Part shown: positions 1 to 5,815 of the stretch, in pieces
Numbering within the stretch: position 1 is the stretch's first letter
Layout: each line of letters begins with the position of its first letter
Source: Fidelibacterota bacterium
Lineage (GTDB): Bacteria; Fidelibacterota; UBA2242; JAFGTP01
Direction: 5' to 3'
NCBI GenBank assembly: GCA_021735285.1
Contig: JAIPHI010000156.1
Location: 1 to 6,149, forward strand
DNA: 6,149 nucleotides
Made by a program: the position numbers and the translations under genes
Notes under the pieces: generated by a model
The model's input: only the letters and a program-made list of their open reading frames with translations
What the model was told of the DNA's origin: nothing
Databases searched by the model: none

Positions 1-196
1 AAATACGCAGAACTGCCATGGCTATTACAGCTGCCGGAAAAGTTGCAGCTACTGTCATGCCAGGTTTAAGACCGAGATAGGCATTGGCTGAACCAAGAAT
101 TATGGCCAAAATTACCCCCAGAAAGATGGCCTTAAAACTACCCTCTCTAATAGTTGTATCTCTTGAAACATAAGGTTCAAAATTCTTATCTTCCAA
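1..196 (-). CDS. OPT-family oligopeptide/metal-chelate transporter, N-terminal part (cut by window edge)
   Basis: Only the first 65 codons are present; the gene runs off the left edge. The translation starts MEDKNFEPYVSRDT, a short hydrophilic cytoplasmic head, followed from about residue 23 by a first membrane helix (FLGVILAIILGSANAYLGL) and, from about residue 48, a second hydrophobic stretch (MTVAATFPAAVIAMAVL). The block around SANAYLGLKPGMTVAA and FPAAVIAMAVLR matches the conserved N-terminal segment of bacterial OPT (oligopeptide transporter, PF03169) proteins as I remember them. These are inner-membrane proton-coupled transporters of small peptides or metal chelates; the substrate cannot be told from this fragment. 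I chose the TTG at 196-194 because AAGGAGGT at 210-203 lies 7 nt upstream; an in-frame GTG at 202-200 is only 1 nt from the GGAGG core. It is divergent from the tRNA-TPR unit, so it is probably not functionally linked to the ribosome operon. Confidence 0.82.
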   Translation of the reverse strand, partial: MEDKNFEPYVSRDTTIREGSFKAIFLGVILAIILGSANAYLGLKPGMTVAATFPAAVIAMAVLRI

Positions 197-202
197 AGTC
201 AC

Positions 203-210
203 ACCTCCTT
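203..210 (-). promoter_or_regulatory. Strong ribosome binding site of the OPT gene
   Basis: AAGGAGGT on the minus strand is a near-perfect Shine-Dalgarno sequence. Its GGAGG core (208-204) is 7 nt before TTG at 196 and 1 nt before GTG at 202, so it decides in favour of the TTG start. Confidence 0.8.
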
Positions 211-231
211 TTTTGAAATACTTCATTTAAT

Positions 232-245
232 TTTCAATGTTGAAA
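232..245. repeat. 6-2-6 palindrome TTTCAA-TG-TTGAAA at the OPT promoter start site
   Basis: TTTCAA (232-237) and TTGAAA (240-245) are perfect inverted repeats two bases apart. They span about -8 to +6 of the predicted leftward transcript, where a repressor dimer would block initiation. An operator role is inference; no regulator gene is in the window. Confidence 0.4.
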
Positions 246-272
246 CATAATTAAATGGAAGCTAACAATCAA
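244..272 (-). promoter_or_regulatory. Putative sigma70-type promoter of the OPT gene
   Basis: On the minus strand TTGATT (272-267) is followed after 17 nt by TATGTT (249-244), which would start transcription near 237 and give a leader of about 41 nt ending in the strong ribosome binding site. The -35 is the same hexamer as in the tRNA promoter. The region is AT-rich, so chance matches are expected. Confidence 0.45.
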
Positions 273-330
273 GGAAATATGAAAAAATTAAATAAGAGCG
301 TTTATTTTTTTGCTGATTGAATTTTCTAAG

Positions 331-358
331 TTGATCCTAAATAAATTGTGCTTATACT
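331..358 (+). promoter_or_regulatory. Weak candidate upstream promoter
   Basis: TTGATC (331-336), a 16-nt spacer and TATACT (353-358) form a promoter-like pair reading right. It would give a leader of about 145 nt before the tRNA. The match is less good than the pair at 458-486 and may be chance in AT-rich DNA. Confidence 0.22.
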
Positions 359-428
359 TAAAAAGTTATAAACATTAAAATTATTTAAGCAAGGCCTATA
401 AACCTATGTTTTGAAAATGGATTTTAAA

Positions 429-455
429 AATAATCCCGAAAAAATGAGGATTATT
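429..455. repeat. Inverted repeat (8-bp stem) just upstream of the tRNA promoter
   Basis: AATAATCC (429-436) and GGATTATT (448-455) are perfectly complementary, with an 11-nt loop. The right arm ends 2 nt before the -35 hexamer. Read leftward the stem is followed by three further T, so it could be a weak terminator on the minus strand; it could also be an activator site. Function unknown. Confidence 0.4.
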
Positions 456-457
456 AC

Positions 458-486
458 TTGATTTATGGATAGAAAAGAGATAAAAT
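458..486 (+). promoter_or_regulatory. Promoter of the tRNA-Arg / TPR transcript
   Basis: TTGATT (458-463), exactly 17 nt, and TAAAAT (481-486) form a good sigma70-like promoter. The predicted start is near 493, leaving a 16-nt leader before the mature tRNA at 509, typical of a tRNA promoter. No terminator lies between the tRNA and the TPR gene, so it should drive both. Confidence 0.65.
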
Positions 487-508
487 TGCCTGTTATTTAA
501 AAAGCGAT

Positions 509-581
509 GCCCTTGTAGTTCAATCGGATAGAATAAGGGATTCCTAATCCTTAGATCTGGGTTCGATTCCCGGCAAGGGTA
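509..581 (+). tRNA. tRNA-Arg (anticodon CCU)
   Basis: A complete 73-nt cloverleaf folds by hand. The acceptor stem is GCCCTTG (509-515) with CAAGGGT (574-580), ending in a G-U pair. The D stem is GTTC (518-521) with GAAT (531-534), and the D loop carries GG and A20, an Arg identity element. The anticodon stem AGGGA/TCCTT (536-540, 548-552) encloses loop TTCCTAA with anticodon CCT at 543-545, reading AGG. The variable loop is 4 nt and the T arm CTGGG-TTCGATT-CCCGG spans 557-573. The discriminator is A581. The next bases are CTA, so CCA is not encoded and must be added after 3' trimming. It lies 22 nt after the -10 of its promoter and 26 nt before the TPR start codon, so release of the tRNA would also form the 5' end of the TPR message. 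Confidence 0.95.
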
Positions 582-607
582 CTATGAAAAAATAACAGGA
601 GAATTGA

Positions 608-1294
608 ATGTTAAAACCAAAAAAGAAAATCAAGAAAAGAGAAGTTGAGAAAGAGCCTCTTGTCGAACGAGTGGAAAAAGTTGAAGAATTCATAACGAAT
701 AATTCAAAACTAGTAACCGGATTGGCGGTTGGACTTGTAGTGGTTGTTTTAGTAGTAATATTGATGTTCAGGTCAAAAGCCAAAGCTAATCGGCAAGCCT
801 CCGGAGAGCTGGGAATAGCAGAATTATCTCTGGCTAGAGGCGATACTTCTGATGCTGTTTTACGTTTAGAAGATATTACGGCCCAATATCCGGGTACTAA
901 TTCGGCCAGTTTTGCCTATGCTTTGTTGGGGAAAATCGCATTATCAAGAGGGAATTATATTGAAGCAGAAGATTATTTTAACAACTATTTGAAAGAAAAT
1001 AAGAAAAAAGATATCTTTACTGTTCAGGTTCTAAACAATCTTGCTAATTGTTATTATATTCAGGGCGATTATAGTGCTGCTGCCCAAAAATATCTAGAAG
1101 CAGCTGAATTGTCACCCTATGCTTTTCAGAAAAATAGCTCCTTGTTAAATGCTGCCCAGTGCTATCTTAAGAGTTCGGAACTCGAACGAGTTCAGGAACT
1201 GGTGAGCCGGATCAAGAATAATAAGCCGAAGGAAAATGAAATAAAAACCAAGCTAGATCAATTGGAGAACCAATTAGCAGCCAGAAATATATAA
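608..1294 (+). CDS. Membrane-anchored TPR protein (YfgM/TPR_21-like)
   Basis: The 228-residue product has a short, strongly basic cytoplasmic N-terminus (KPKKKIKKRE near residues 3-12), one membrane helix at about 35-54 (VTGLAVGLVVVVLVVILMF) and a soluble C-terminal domain of TPR-like helical hairpins at about 66-95, 100-130, 136-170 and 174-205. The third is the clearest (LANCYYIQGDYSAAAQKYLEAAELSP). The lysine-rich head and basic residues after the helix make topology slightly ambiguous, but the layout matches YfgM-like proteins (TPR_21, PF09976), with the TPR part outside the cytoplasm. In E. coli YfgM is associated with the SecYEG translocon and periplasmic chaperones; that function cannot be carried over with certainty. 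The ATG at 608 has AGGAG at 597-601, 6 nt upstream. It follows tRNA-Arg on the same predicted transcript and is cut off from rimP by a terminator-like hairpin, so it is probably a separate unit. TPR repeats are a protein-protein scaffold; the partner is unknown. Confidence 0.8.
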   Translation: MLKPKKKIKKREVEKEPLVERVEKVEEFITNNSKLVTGLAVGLVVVVLVVILMFRSKAKANRQASGELGIAELSLARGDTSDAVLRLEDITAQYPGTNSASFAYALLGKIALSRGNYIEAEDYFNNYLKENKKKDIFTVQVLNNLANCYYIQGDYSAAAQKYLEAAELSPYAFQKNSSLLNAAQCYLKSSELERVQELVSRIKNNKPKENEIKTKLDQLENQLAARNI

Positions 1295-1312
1295 AATTTT
1301 TAAATAAATCGA

Positions 1313-1341
1313 TTGAATAGTCCTATATATTTTATTAAATT
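1313..1341 (+). promoter_or_regulatory. Weak candidate promoter upstream of the rimP terminator hairpin
   Basis: TTGAAT (1313-1318), 17 nt and TAAATT (1336-1341) resemble a sigma70 promoter, with a predicted start near 1348. If real, the hairpin at 1352-1377 would lie in the leader of the rimP transcript as an attenuator. The match is modest and the DNA very AT-rich. Confidence 0.22.
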
Positions 1342-1351
1342 ATGGCCGAAT

Positions 1352-1377
1352 AAGTGGGTTGTTAAACCCACTTTTTT
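1352..1377 (+). terminator. Intrinsic terminator between TPR gene and rimP
   Basis: AAGTGGGTT (1352-1360) pairs perfectly with AACCCACTT (1365-1373) around a 4-nt loop GTTA, and six T (1372-1377) follow the GC-containing part of the stem. It lies 57 nt after the TPR stop codon. The T-run is short and interrupted by G, so read-through into rimP is likely and termination may depend on NusA. Confidence 0.75.
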
Positions 1378-1385
1378 GATATAAT
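1359..1385 (+). promoter_or_regulatory. Extended -10 promoter of the rimP-nusA-infB operon
   Basis: TGATATAAT (1377-1385) is a perfect extended -10 element (TGnTATAAT). A partial -35, TTGTTA (1359-1364), lies 15 nt upstream within the terminator hairpin; extended -10 promoters tolerate a poor -35. Transcription would start near 1392, inside the first possible rimP codons, which argues for the ATG at 1411 as the start of rimP. Confidence 0.55.
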
Positions 1386-1410
1386 AATGAAGATTAATAC
1401 AAAATCAGAT

Positions 1411-1863
1411 ATGAAAGAAAAGAAACAAATAGAAAAAATAATTTCTGAAATAGCCATTCATAATGAAGGTGATGTTATAGATTTTACATATAATCGCCAG
1501 GGAAAGAGGTGCTATATTAAAGTTGTTGTGGGTGGCTTGAAGCCTGATTATAATATTGATCTTCAAAGAATTACGGATATTACCAAAGAAGTCAAACGGC
1601 ATCCTGATTTTGAGAGCATAGTCCCTGAAGATTATCGGCTCGAAGTTACTTCTCCTGGTGCGGATTATCCTATGAAAAGTAGTAAGGATTTTACCCGTAA
1701 TAAGGGTTATAAAATCAGATTGAGACATGATAATCTGGAGGTTAAAACACCGATTACCGGTGAGTTAACAGAGGTTGATGAAAAGGGTATTCATCTTTTA
1801 ATTGATGATGAAGATATATTTTTCGAATATAGCAAAATAGATTTTGGTAAGGTAATATTTTAA
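1411..1863 (+). CDS. rimP: Ribosome maturation factor RimP
   Basis: RimP is a cytoplasmic factor that binds the 30S subunit and helps its late assembly. The product from this ATG is 150 residues, the usual size for the family. Its N-terminal alpha/beta domain runs to about residue 75 (IEKIISEIAIHNEGDVIDF, then RCYIKVVVG and DLQRITDITKEV). Next comes the RimP signature YRLEVTSPGADYPMKSSKDF with RNKG (the family norm is close to LEVSSPGLDRPL). The C-terminal SH3-like barrel covers the last 50 residues or so. An in-frame ATG at 1387 would add eight residues (MKINTKSD) with no family match; it lies 9 nt after the terminator T-run and upstream of the start predicted from the TATAAT. Neither ATG has a Shine-Dalgarno sequence, so the start is open. 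nusA follows after 30 nt, the order found in most bacteria. Confidence 0.9.
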   Translation: MKEKKQIEKIISEIAIHNEGDVIDFTYNRQGKRCYIKVVVGGLKPDYNIDLQRITDITKEVKRHPDFESIVPEDYRLEVTSPGADYPMKSSKDFTRNKGYKIRLRHDNLEVKTPITGELTEVDEKGIHLLIDDEDIFFEYSKIDFGKVIF

Positions 1864-1880
1864 ACATATAAGTGTTATTT

Positions 1881-1887
1881 AAAGGAG
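1881..1887 (+). promoter_or_regulatory. Ribosome binding site fixing the TTG start of nusA
   Basis: AAAGGAG ends 6 nt before TTG at 1894. No in-frame ATG nearby has such a site, and the residues right after the TTG (ISRDIISAFSAIAKKKNI) are the normal NusA N-terminus, so TTG is the start. Confidence 0.8.
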
Positions 1888-1893
1888 TTTAAA

Positions 1894-3303
1894 TTGATAA
1901 GTCGCGATATAATATCAGCATTTTCTGCTATCGCTAAGAAAAAAAATATCGAAAGAGAAAAACTTAGTGAGATTATTGAAAATGTATTTACAAAACTTAT
2001 AGAAAAGAAATTCGGAGATACTGCTAATTTTGATGTAATTGTGAATATGGATAAAGGGGAAATCGAAATATACCATTATAAAACTGTAGTTGAGGAAGTA
2101 GAAGACCCTGTCAATGAGATTTCCGTAGAAGAAGCCCAGGAGATTGAACCTGATCTGGAAGCTGGAGACCCTTTTGTGGATATTATTGATCCGGGTGCCT
2201 TTGGAAGAAGAAACATTTCGCATGCCAAACAAATTCTCAACCAGGAAATCATCAAAGTTGAAAGAAATGCTATTTATGAAGAGTACAAGGATAAAGTCGG
2301 AGAAGTCATTATTGGCGATATTCATCAAATAAGAAGAAATGCAGTCTATATCCACCTGGGTAAGGCTGAATTGAAAATGCCCCGTAGAGAACAGATCAGA
2401 GGAGAAAAATATAGAAGAGGTGATGATATTAAGGTCTATATTAAAGATGCTGTTATGACTCCTAAAGGTCCGGAAATCATTGCTTCGCGTGCGGATAATG
2501 AATTTTTGAAAATATTATTTGAAAATGAAGTTCCTGAAATATATGATCAGACTATTGAAATAGTGAAAATTGCCAGAGAACCCGGTGATCGAAGCAAGGT
2601 AATAGTTCGTTCTAATGACAAAAGAATAGATGCTGTAGGAGCCTGTGTAGGAATTAAAGGAAGTAGAATTCAGGCCATTGTGAGGGAACTTAATAATGAG
2701 AAAATTGATGTAATTAATGACAGTTCACATCCGGAAATATTAATTACCAGGGCATTGTCGCCGGCAAAACCATATATGCTGGAAATAGATGAAGAGAAAA
2801 AAGAAGCCCTGGCCATATTTGAAGATGATGATATTTCGATTGCAATAGGAAAAGGTGGACAGAATATAAGATTGGCGTCTGAAGTGACTGGTTATGAAAT
2901 TGATGCGCAGAAACGGTCCGAATATGAAATGACGGGGATTGAAAAGCTTTATCTTGAAGATATTGAAGGCATTAAAGAACATGAATGGAAGATTCTCAAT
3001 AGTATGGGAATCGAGACAGCTGAAGAACTTATGGATGCTTCTCGTACAGATTTGATGAAGATCGATTCTATGAAGGATATTTCAATCGAAGAAATAGAGG
3101 AAACTGCGCACAAAGCCCTGGAAGAGAAAAAAGCCGAGAAAGAAGCAGAAGAGGCAGAAGAAGCACAGGAGGCAGTTGAAGCAGAAAATGAAGCTGAGGC
3201 AGAAGCAGTCGAAACGGAAGAGGAGGAACCGGTAAAGCAAGAAGAAGATAAAACAGATTCAGATGAAGAAAACGAAGAAAAAGAATTAAAAGAGGTTGAA
3301 TAA
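1894..3303 (+). CDS. nusA: Transcription termination/antitermination factor NusA
   Basis: NusA binds RNA polymerase near the RNA exit channel and modulates pausing, intrinsic termination and antitermination. The 469-residue product shows the NusA order. The N-terminal polymerase-binding domain spans about 1-130, with VSVEEAQEIEPDLEAGD-like and FGRRNISHAKQ blocks (about 77-113). The S1 domain is at about 135-185 (GEVIIGDIHQI, MPRREQI). KH1 is at about 247-275 with GIKG at 253-256, and KH2 at about 305-340 with GKGG at 319-322. A helix-hairpin-helix-like C-terminal segment covers about 348-405 (LYLEDIEGIKEHEWKILN, MGIETAEELM). A highly acidic tail from residue 410 has 28 Glu and 3 Asp in 60 residues. 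The core length is typical; the acidic tail is a low-complexity addition. Translation starts at TTG behind a good ribosome binding site, 30 nt after rimP. Self-regulation through the terminator before rimP is plausible but inferred. Confidence 0.97.
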   Translation: MISRDIISAFSAIAKKKNIEREKLSEIIENVFTKLIEKKFGDTANFDVIVNMDKGEIEIYHYKTVVEEVEDPVNEISVEEAQEIEPDLEAGDPFVDIIDPGAFGRRNISHAKQILNQEIIKVERNAIYEEYKDKVGEVIIGDIHQIRRNAVYIHLGKAELKMPRREQIRGEKYRRGDDIKVYIKDAVMTPKGPEIIASRADNEFLKILFENEVPEIYDQTIEIVKIAREPGDRSKVIVRSNDKRIDAVGACVGIKGSRIQAIVRELNNEKIDVINDSSHPEILITRALSPAKPYMLEIDEEKKEALAIFEDDDISIAIGKGGQNIRLASEVTGYEIDAQKRSEYEMTGIEKLYLEDIEGIKEHEWKILNSMGIETAEELMDASRTDLMKIDSMKDISIEEIEETAHKALEEKKAEKEAEEAEEAQEAVEAENEAEAEAVETEEEEPVKQEEDKTDSDEENEEKELKEVE

Positions 3304-3329
3304 AGATTTAATATCTATAAATTAAATAT

Positions 3330-3359
3330 TTGATGCTCTTTTTGTAATCCTGATAAAAA
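3330..3359 (+). promoter_or_regulatory. Weak candidate internal promoter before infB
   Basis: TTGATG (3330-3335), 18 nt and TAAAAA (3354-3359) preceded by TG (3351-3352) resemble an extended -10 promoter in the 67-nt nusA-infB gap. Its start near 3366 would leave a leader of only about 5 nt. Low confidence. Confidence 0.18.
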
Positions 3360-3370
3360 TAAAGAGATAT

Positions 3371-5815
3371 ATGAGTACTAAGACAAAAGAAAAGAAAAAA
3401 AGAATATTTCAAATAGCTAAAGAATTAAATATCTCTCATATGGAAATTATACGTTTCCTGAAAAAAGAGGATATTCCCTGTAAAGGTGTTAATTCCGCTG
3501 TTGACAAGGATGTCTATTTCAAAATTCTTGAAGAGTTCTCGGAAGAGAAGAACATTGTTGAAAGAATTAAAAAAGAGAAAGCTCGCAAGAAAGCAGAAGA
3601 AAAACGCCAGAAGGAAGAAGAAGCCAGAAAAGTAGCCAAAAGAAGACAGGAAAAAATTGAAACTGAGATACTGGAAACTGTGGAAGATTCCTTTCGAAAC
3701 AGTATTGATGACCTTTATCAGGTCAGTTATGAAAAAGTAAAAAATATCATTCCTAAAAAGACCAAGAAGAAAAAAAGTAAAAAGACTCAATCTAAAACCA
3801 AGCAGAAAAAATCTACCAAGAAAAAGAAGAAGAAGTTAAAGAAAATTTCTCGTGAGGAAATTGAACGGAAACTTGGTAAGAAATCCAGCCGTAAGAAAAG
3901 AAGAAAATCGAAAAAGAAACAGATTGATTCGGATAAAGTTGACAATGCTTTTAAGAAAACTATGGCCAAGATAAAAAGTAGTGGTACAAAAAAGAAGAAG
4001 GGCAAGAAGAAAAAGAAGCAAGATACGGAAGAAACTACTGATGAACTCAGAAAAATTAAGATCAGTGAATATGCCACTGTAGAAAAACTTGCCAATATGA
4101 TGAACGAAGACCCAACTGATGTTGTTCAAAAATGTGTTGAAATGGGTATGTTTGTTACTATTAATCAGCGTTTGGACTTTGATACAATTTCTTTGATTGC
4201 TGATGAATTTGGATATGAAGCTGAAAAACAAGAAGAGTATGGTGAAGAAATATTACAGATAGAAGAAGAGGAAGATGATCCGGAGAAAGCCGAACCCAGA
4301 CCCCCTGTTGTTACTGTAATGGGACATGTTGACCATGGCAAAACTACTCTATTGGATAGGATTAGAGAAACTAATGTAGTAGCAGGTGAGTCCGGAGGAA
4401 TTACACAGCATATTGGAGCTTACCAGGTTGAATTGGATAATGGTGATAATATTACCTTCCTCGATACTCCGGGTCATGAAGCCTTTACTACCATGCGAGC
4501 ACGAGGCGCACAGGCCACTGATATTGTAGTTATTATTGTAGCTGCTGATGATAGTGTAATGCCTCAAACAGTTGAAGCTATTGATCACGCGAAATCAGCT
4601 GAAGTTCCAATTATCATAGCGATCAATAAAATGGATCGTCCTCAGGCTGATGCAGAAAAGGTTAGACGAGAATTGTCAGAAAAGGGTATCCTGGTCGAAA
4701 GTTGGGGCGGTGATATCCAGGAAGCTGAGATGTCAGCTCTTGAAGGTGAAGGTATTGATGATCTTCTTGAATTGATCTTGTTGGAAGCTGAAATGCTGGA
4801 GTTGAAAGCGAATCCAAATAAGAATGCCAAAGGCGTTGTTATTGAAGCCAAAGTTGATAAACGATTAGGTGCTATTGCAACGGTGCTGATCAGAAAAGGA
4901 AATCTAAAGGTCGGAGATTGTTTTGTTTGTGGTGCATCTTATGGTAGAGTTCGGGCCCTTTATAATGAACGTGGTAATAAAATAGAAACTGTCAAACCGG
5001 GTGAACCGACCACCGTAGTTGGCTTTGATGAGGTTCCAAAATTGGCCGATATACTATTTGGGGTAGATGACATAAATGAGGCTCGCAAGATAGCAAACGA
5101 GAGAAAACGAATTAAACGCGAAGAAAGACATAGAGAAGAAGATCAAGTTGTTTCTCTTGATATGCTTTCACAACAGATCGCAAAGGGCGAAACTAAAACT
5201 TTGAATGTGATCTTAAAAGGAGATGTTGATGGCTCAGTAGAGGCTATTAGTGAAACTCTTTCAACTCTTGGTAATGAAGAAGTGGCTGTCAGCATAAAGC
5301 ATAAATCAGCAGGTGAAATTACGGAAAATGATGTCATGCTTGCCAAAGCTTCCGATGCAATTATTATCGGCTTTAATGTTTCAGCTAATCCGAAAGTTAA
5401 AGAAATTGCCAAAAGAGAAAATATAGAAATTCGGAGATACAGAGTTATCTATGAATTAATCGAAGATGTCACAGATGCTCTGGAAGGTATGCTCTCTCCA
5501 GAAAAAGTTGAAATTGGAACGGGAGTTGCCGAAGTTAGAGCTGTATTTAAAATCCCGGATATTGGCAAGATAGCAGGCTCATATGTACAGGAAGGTAACA
5601 TTTATAGAAATACAATGGGACGACTTAAACGGGATGGAAAAGTTATCTATGAGAGTGAGATCAATTCTCTGAAAAGATTTAAGGATGATGTGCGCGAAGT
5701 CCAGGAAGGTTATGAATGCGGCATCAATCTTGAAGGCTTTGATGAATATGAAGAAGGCGATATAATTGAAGCCTATGAAGTTAAGAATAAGAAAAGAAGC
5801 CTTGACGATAAATAA
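3371..5815 (+). CDS. infB: Translation initiation factor IF-2
   Basis: IF2 is the GTPase that delivers formyl-Met-tRNA to the 30S subunit and promotes joining of the 50S subunit. The 814-residue product has a first IF2_N domain (about 8-56), a charged helical segment (about 57-100), a very Lys-rich linker (about 128-217, 43 Lys in 90 residues), a second IF2_N-like domain (about 228-283), a short acidic stretch and the GTPase domain. The GTPase motifs are G1 GHVDHGKT at 318-325, the G2 region GGITQHIG at 342-349, G3 DTPGHE at 365-370, G4 NKMD at 419-422 and G5 SALEGEGID at 455-463 (many IF2 have SAK here). Domains II (about 487-575), III (about 595-700) and IV (about 710-805, with GTGVAEVRAVFKIPDIGKIAG) complete the protein with no break. 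The ATG at 3371 has only a weak site (AAAGAGA, 3361-3367). It lies 67 nt after nusA; the small genes ylxR and ylxQ found there in Bacillus are missing. Its stop overlaps the ylxP start. Confidence 0.97.
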   Translation: MSTKTKEKKKRIFQIAKELNISHMEIIRFLKKEDIPCKGVNSAVDKDVYFKILEEFSEEKNIVERIKKEKARKKAEEKRQKEEEARKVAKRRQEKIETEILETVEDSFRNSIDDLYQVSYEKVKNIIPKKTKKKKSKKTQSKTKQKKSTKKKKKKLKKISREEIERKLGKKSSRKKRRKSKKKQIDSDKVDNAFKKTMAKIKSSGTKKKKGKKKKKQDTEETTDELRKIKISEYATVEKLANMMNEDPTDVVQKCVEMGMFVTINQRLDFDTISLIADEFGYEAEKQEEYGEEILQIEEEEDDPEKAEPRPPVVTVMGHVDHGKTTLLDRIRETNVVAGESGGITQHIGAYQVELDNGDNITFLDTPGHEAFTTMRARGAQATDIVVIIVAADDSVMPQTVEAIDHAKSAEVPIIIAINKMDRPQADAEKVRRELSEKGILVESWGGDIQEAEMSALEGEGIDDLLELILLEAEMLELKANPNKNAKGVVIEAKVDKRLGAIATVLIRKGNLKVGDCFVCGASYGRVRALYNERGNKIETVKPGEPTTVVGFDEVPKLADILFGVDDINEARKIANERKRIKREERHREEDQVVSLDMLSQQIAKGETKTLNVILKGDVDGSVEAISETLSTLGNEEVAVSIKHKSAGEITENDVMLAKASDAIIIGFNVSANPKVKEIAKRENIEIRRYRVIYELIEDVTDALEGMLSPEKVEIGTGVAEVRAVFKIPDIGKIAGSYVQEGNIYRNTMGRLKRDGKVIYESEINSLKRFKDDVREVQEGYECGINLEGFDEYEEGDIIEAYEVKNKKRSLDDK

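Larger units (their letters stand above)
197..508. other. AT-rich divergent intergenic region
   Basis: This stretch of about 310 bases has no credible gene on either strand. It holds the leader and promoter of the leftward OPT gene (up to about 272), a middle part (273-428) with no structure I can support beyond one weak promoter-like match, and the hairpin plus promoter in front of the tRNA (429-486). I see no riboswitch or small RNA signature. Confidence 0.7.

Noticed and set aside
200..202. GTG as an alternative start of the OPT gene
   Set aside because: It is in frame but only 1 nt from the GGAGG core; the TTG at 196-194 has normal spacing.
279..320. A 13-codon open frame (MKKLNKSVYFFAD) after AAGGA in the intergenic region
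   Set aside because: Too short to support; no promoter at a sensible distance before it, no hairpin attenuator after it, and AT-rich DNA gives such frames by chance.
544..783. Minus-strand open frame over tRNA-Arg and the start of the TPR gene
   Set aside because: It overlaps a certain tRNA and a well-supported gene on the other strand and has no recognisable domain.
1387..1410. ATG at 1387 as the rimP start
   Set aside because: Not excluded, but it has no ribosome binding site, lies 2 nt after the TATAAT and upstream of the predicted transcript start, and adds eight residues with no family match. It would be valid if rimP is translated mainly from read-through transcripts.
2144..2332. Plus-strand 62-codon open frame inside nusA
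   Set aside because: It is a shifted frame within the conserved NusA N-domain, with no family match.
3306..3327. Inverted repeat ATTTAAT/ATTAAAT after nusA
   Set aside because: The stem is only A-T pairs with an 8-nt loop and no adjacent T-run, so it is not a convincing terminator; infB is expected to be co-transcribed.
3752..4021. Purine-rich AAG/AAA tract taken as a DNA repeat or tandem array
   Set aside because: No regular repeat unit; it reflects the Lys-rich linker of IF2 in an uninterrupted reading frame.
3425..4231. Long Phe/Leu-rich open frames on the minus strand inside infB
   Set aside because: They are the complement of the Lys/Glu-rich 5' part of infB (AAG/AAA and GAA codons read back as CTT/TTT and TTC). 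No ribosome binding sites or recognisable domains, while the plus-strand frame is a clear IF2.
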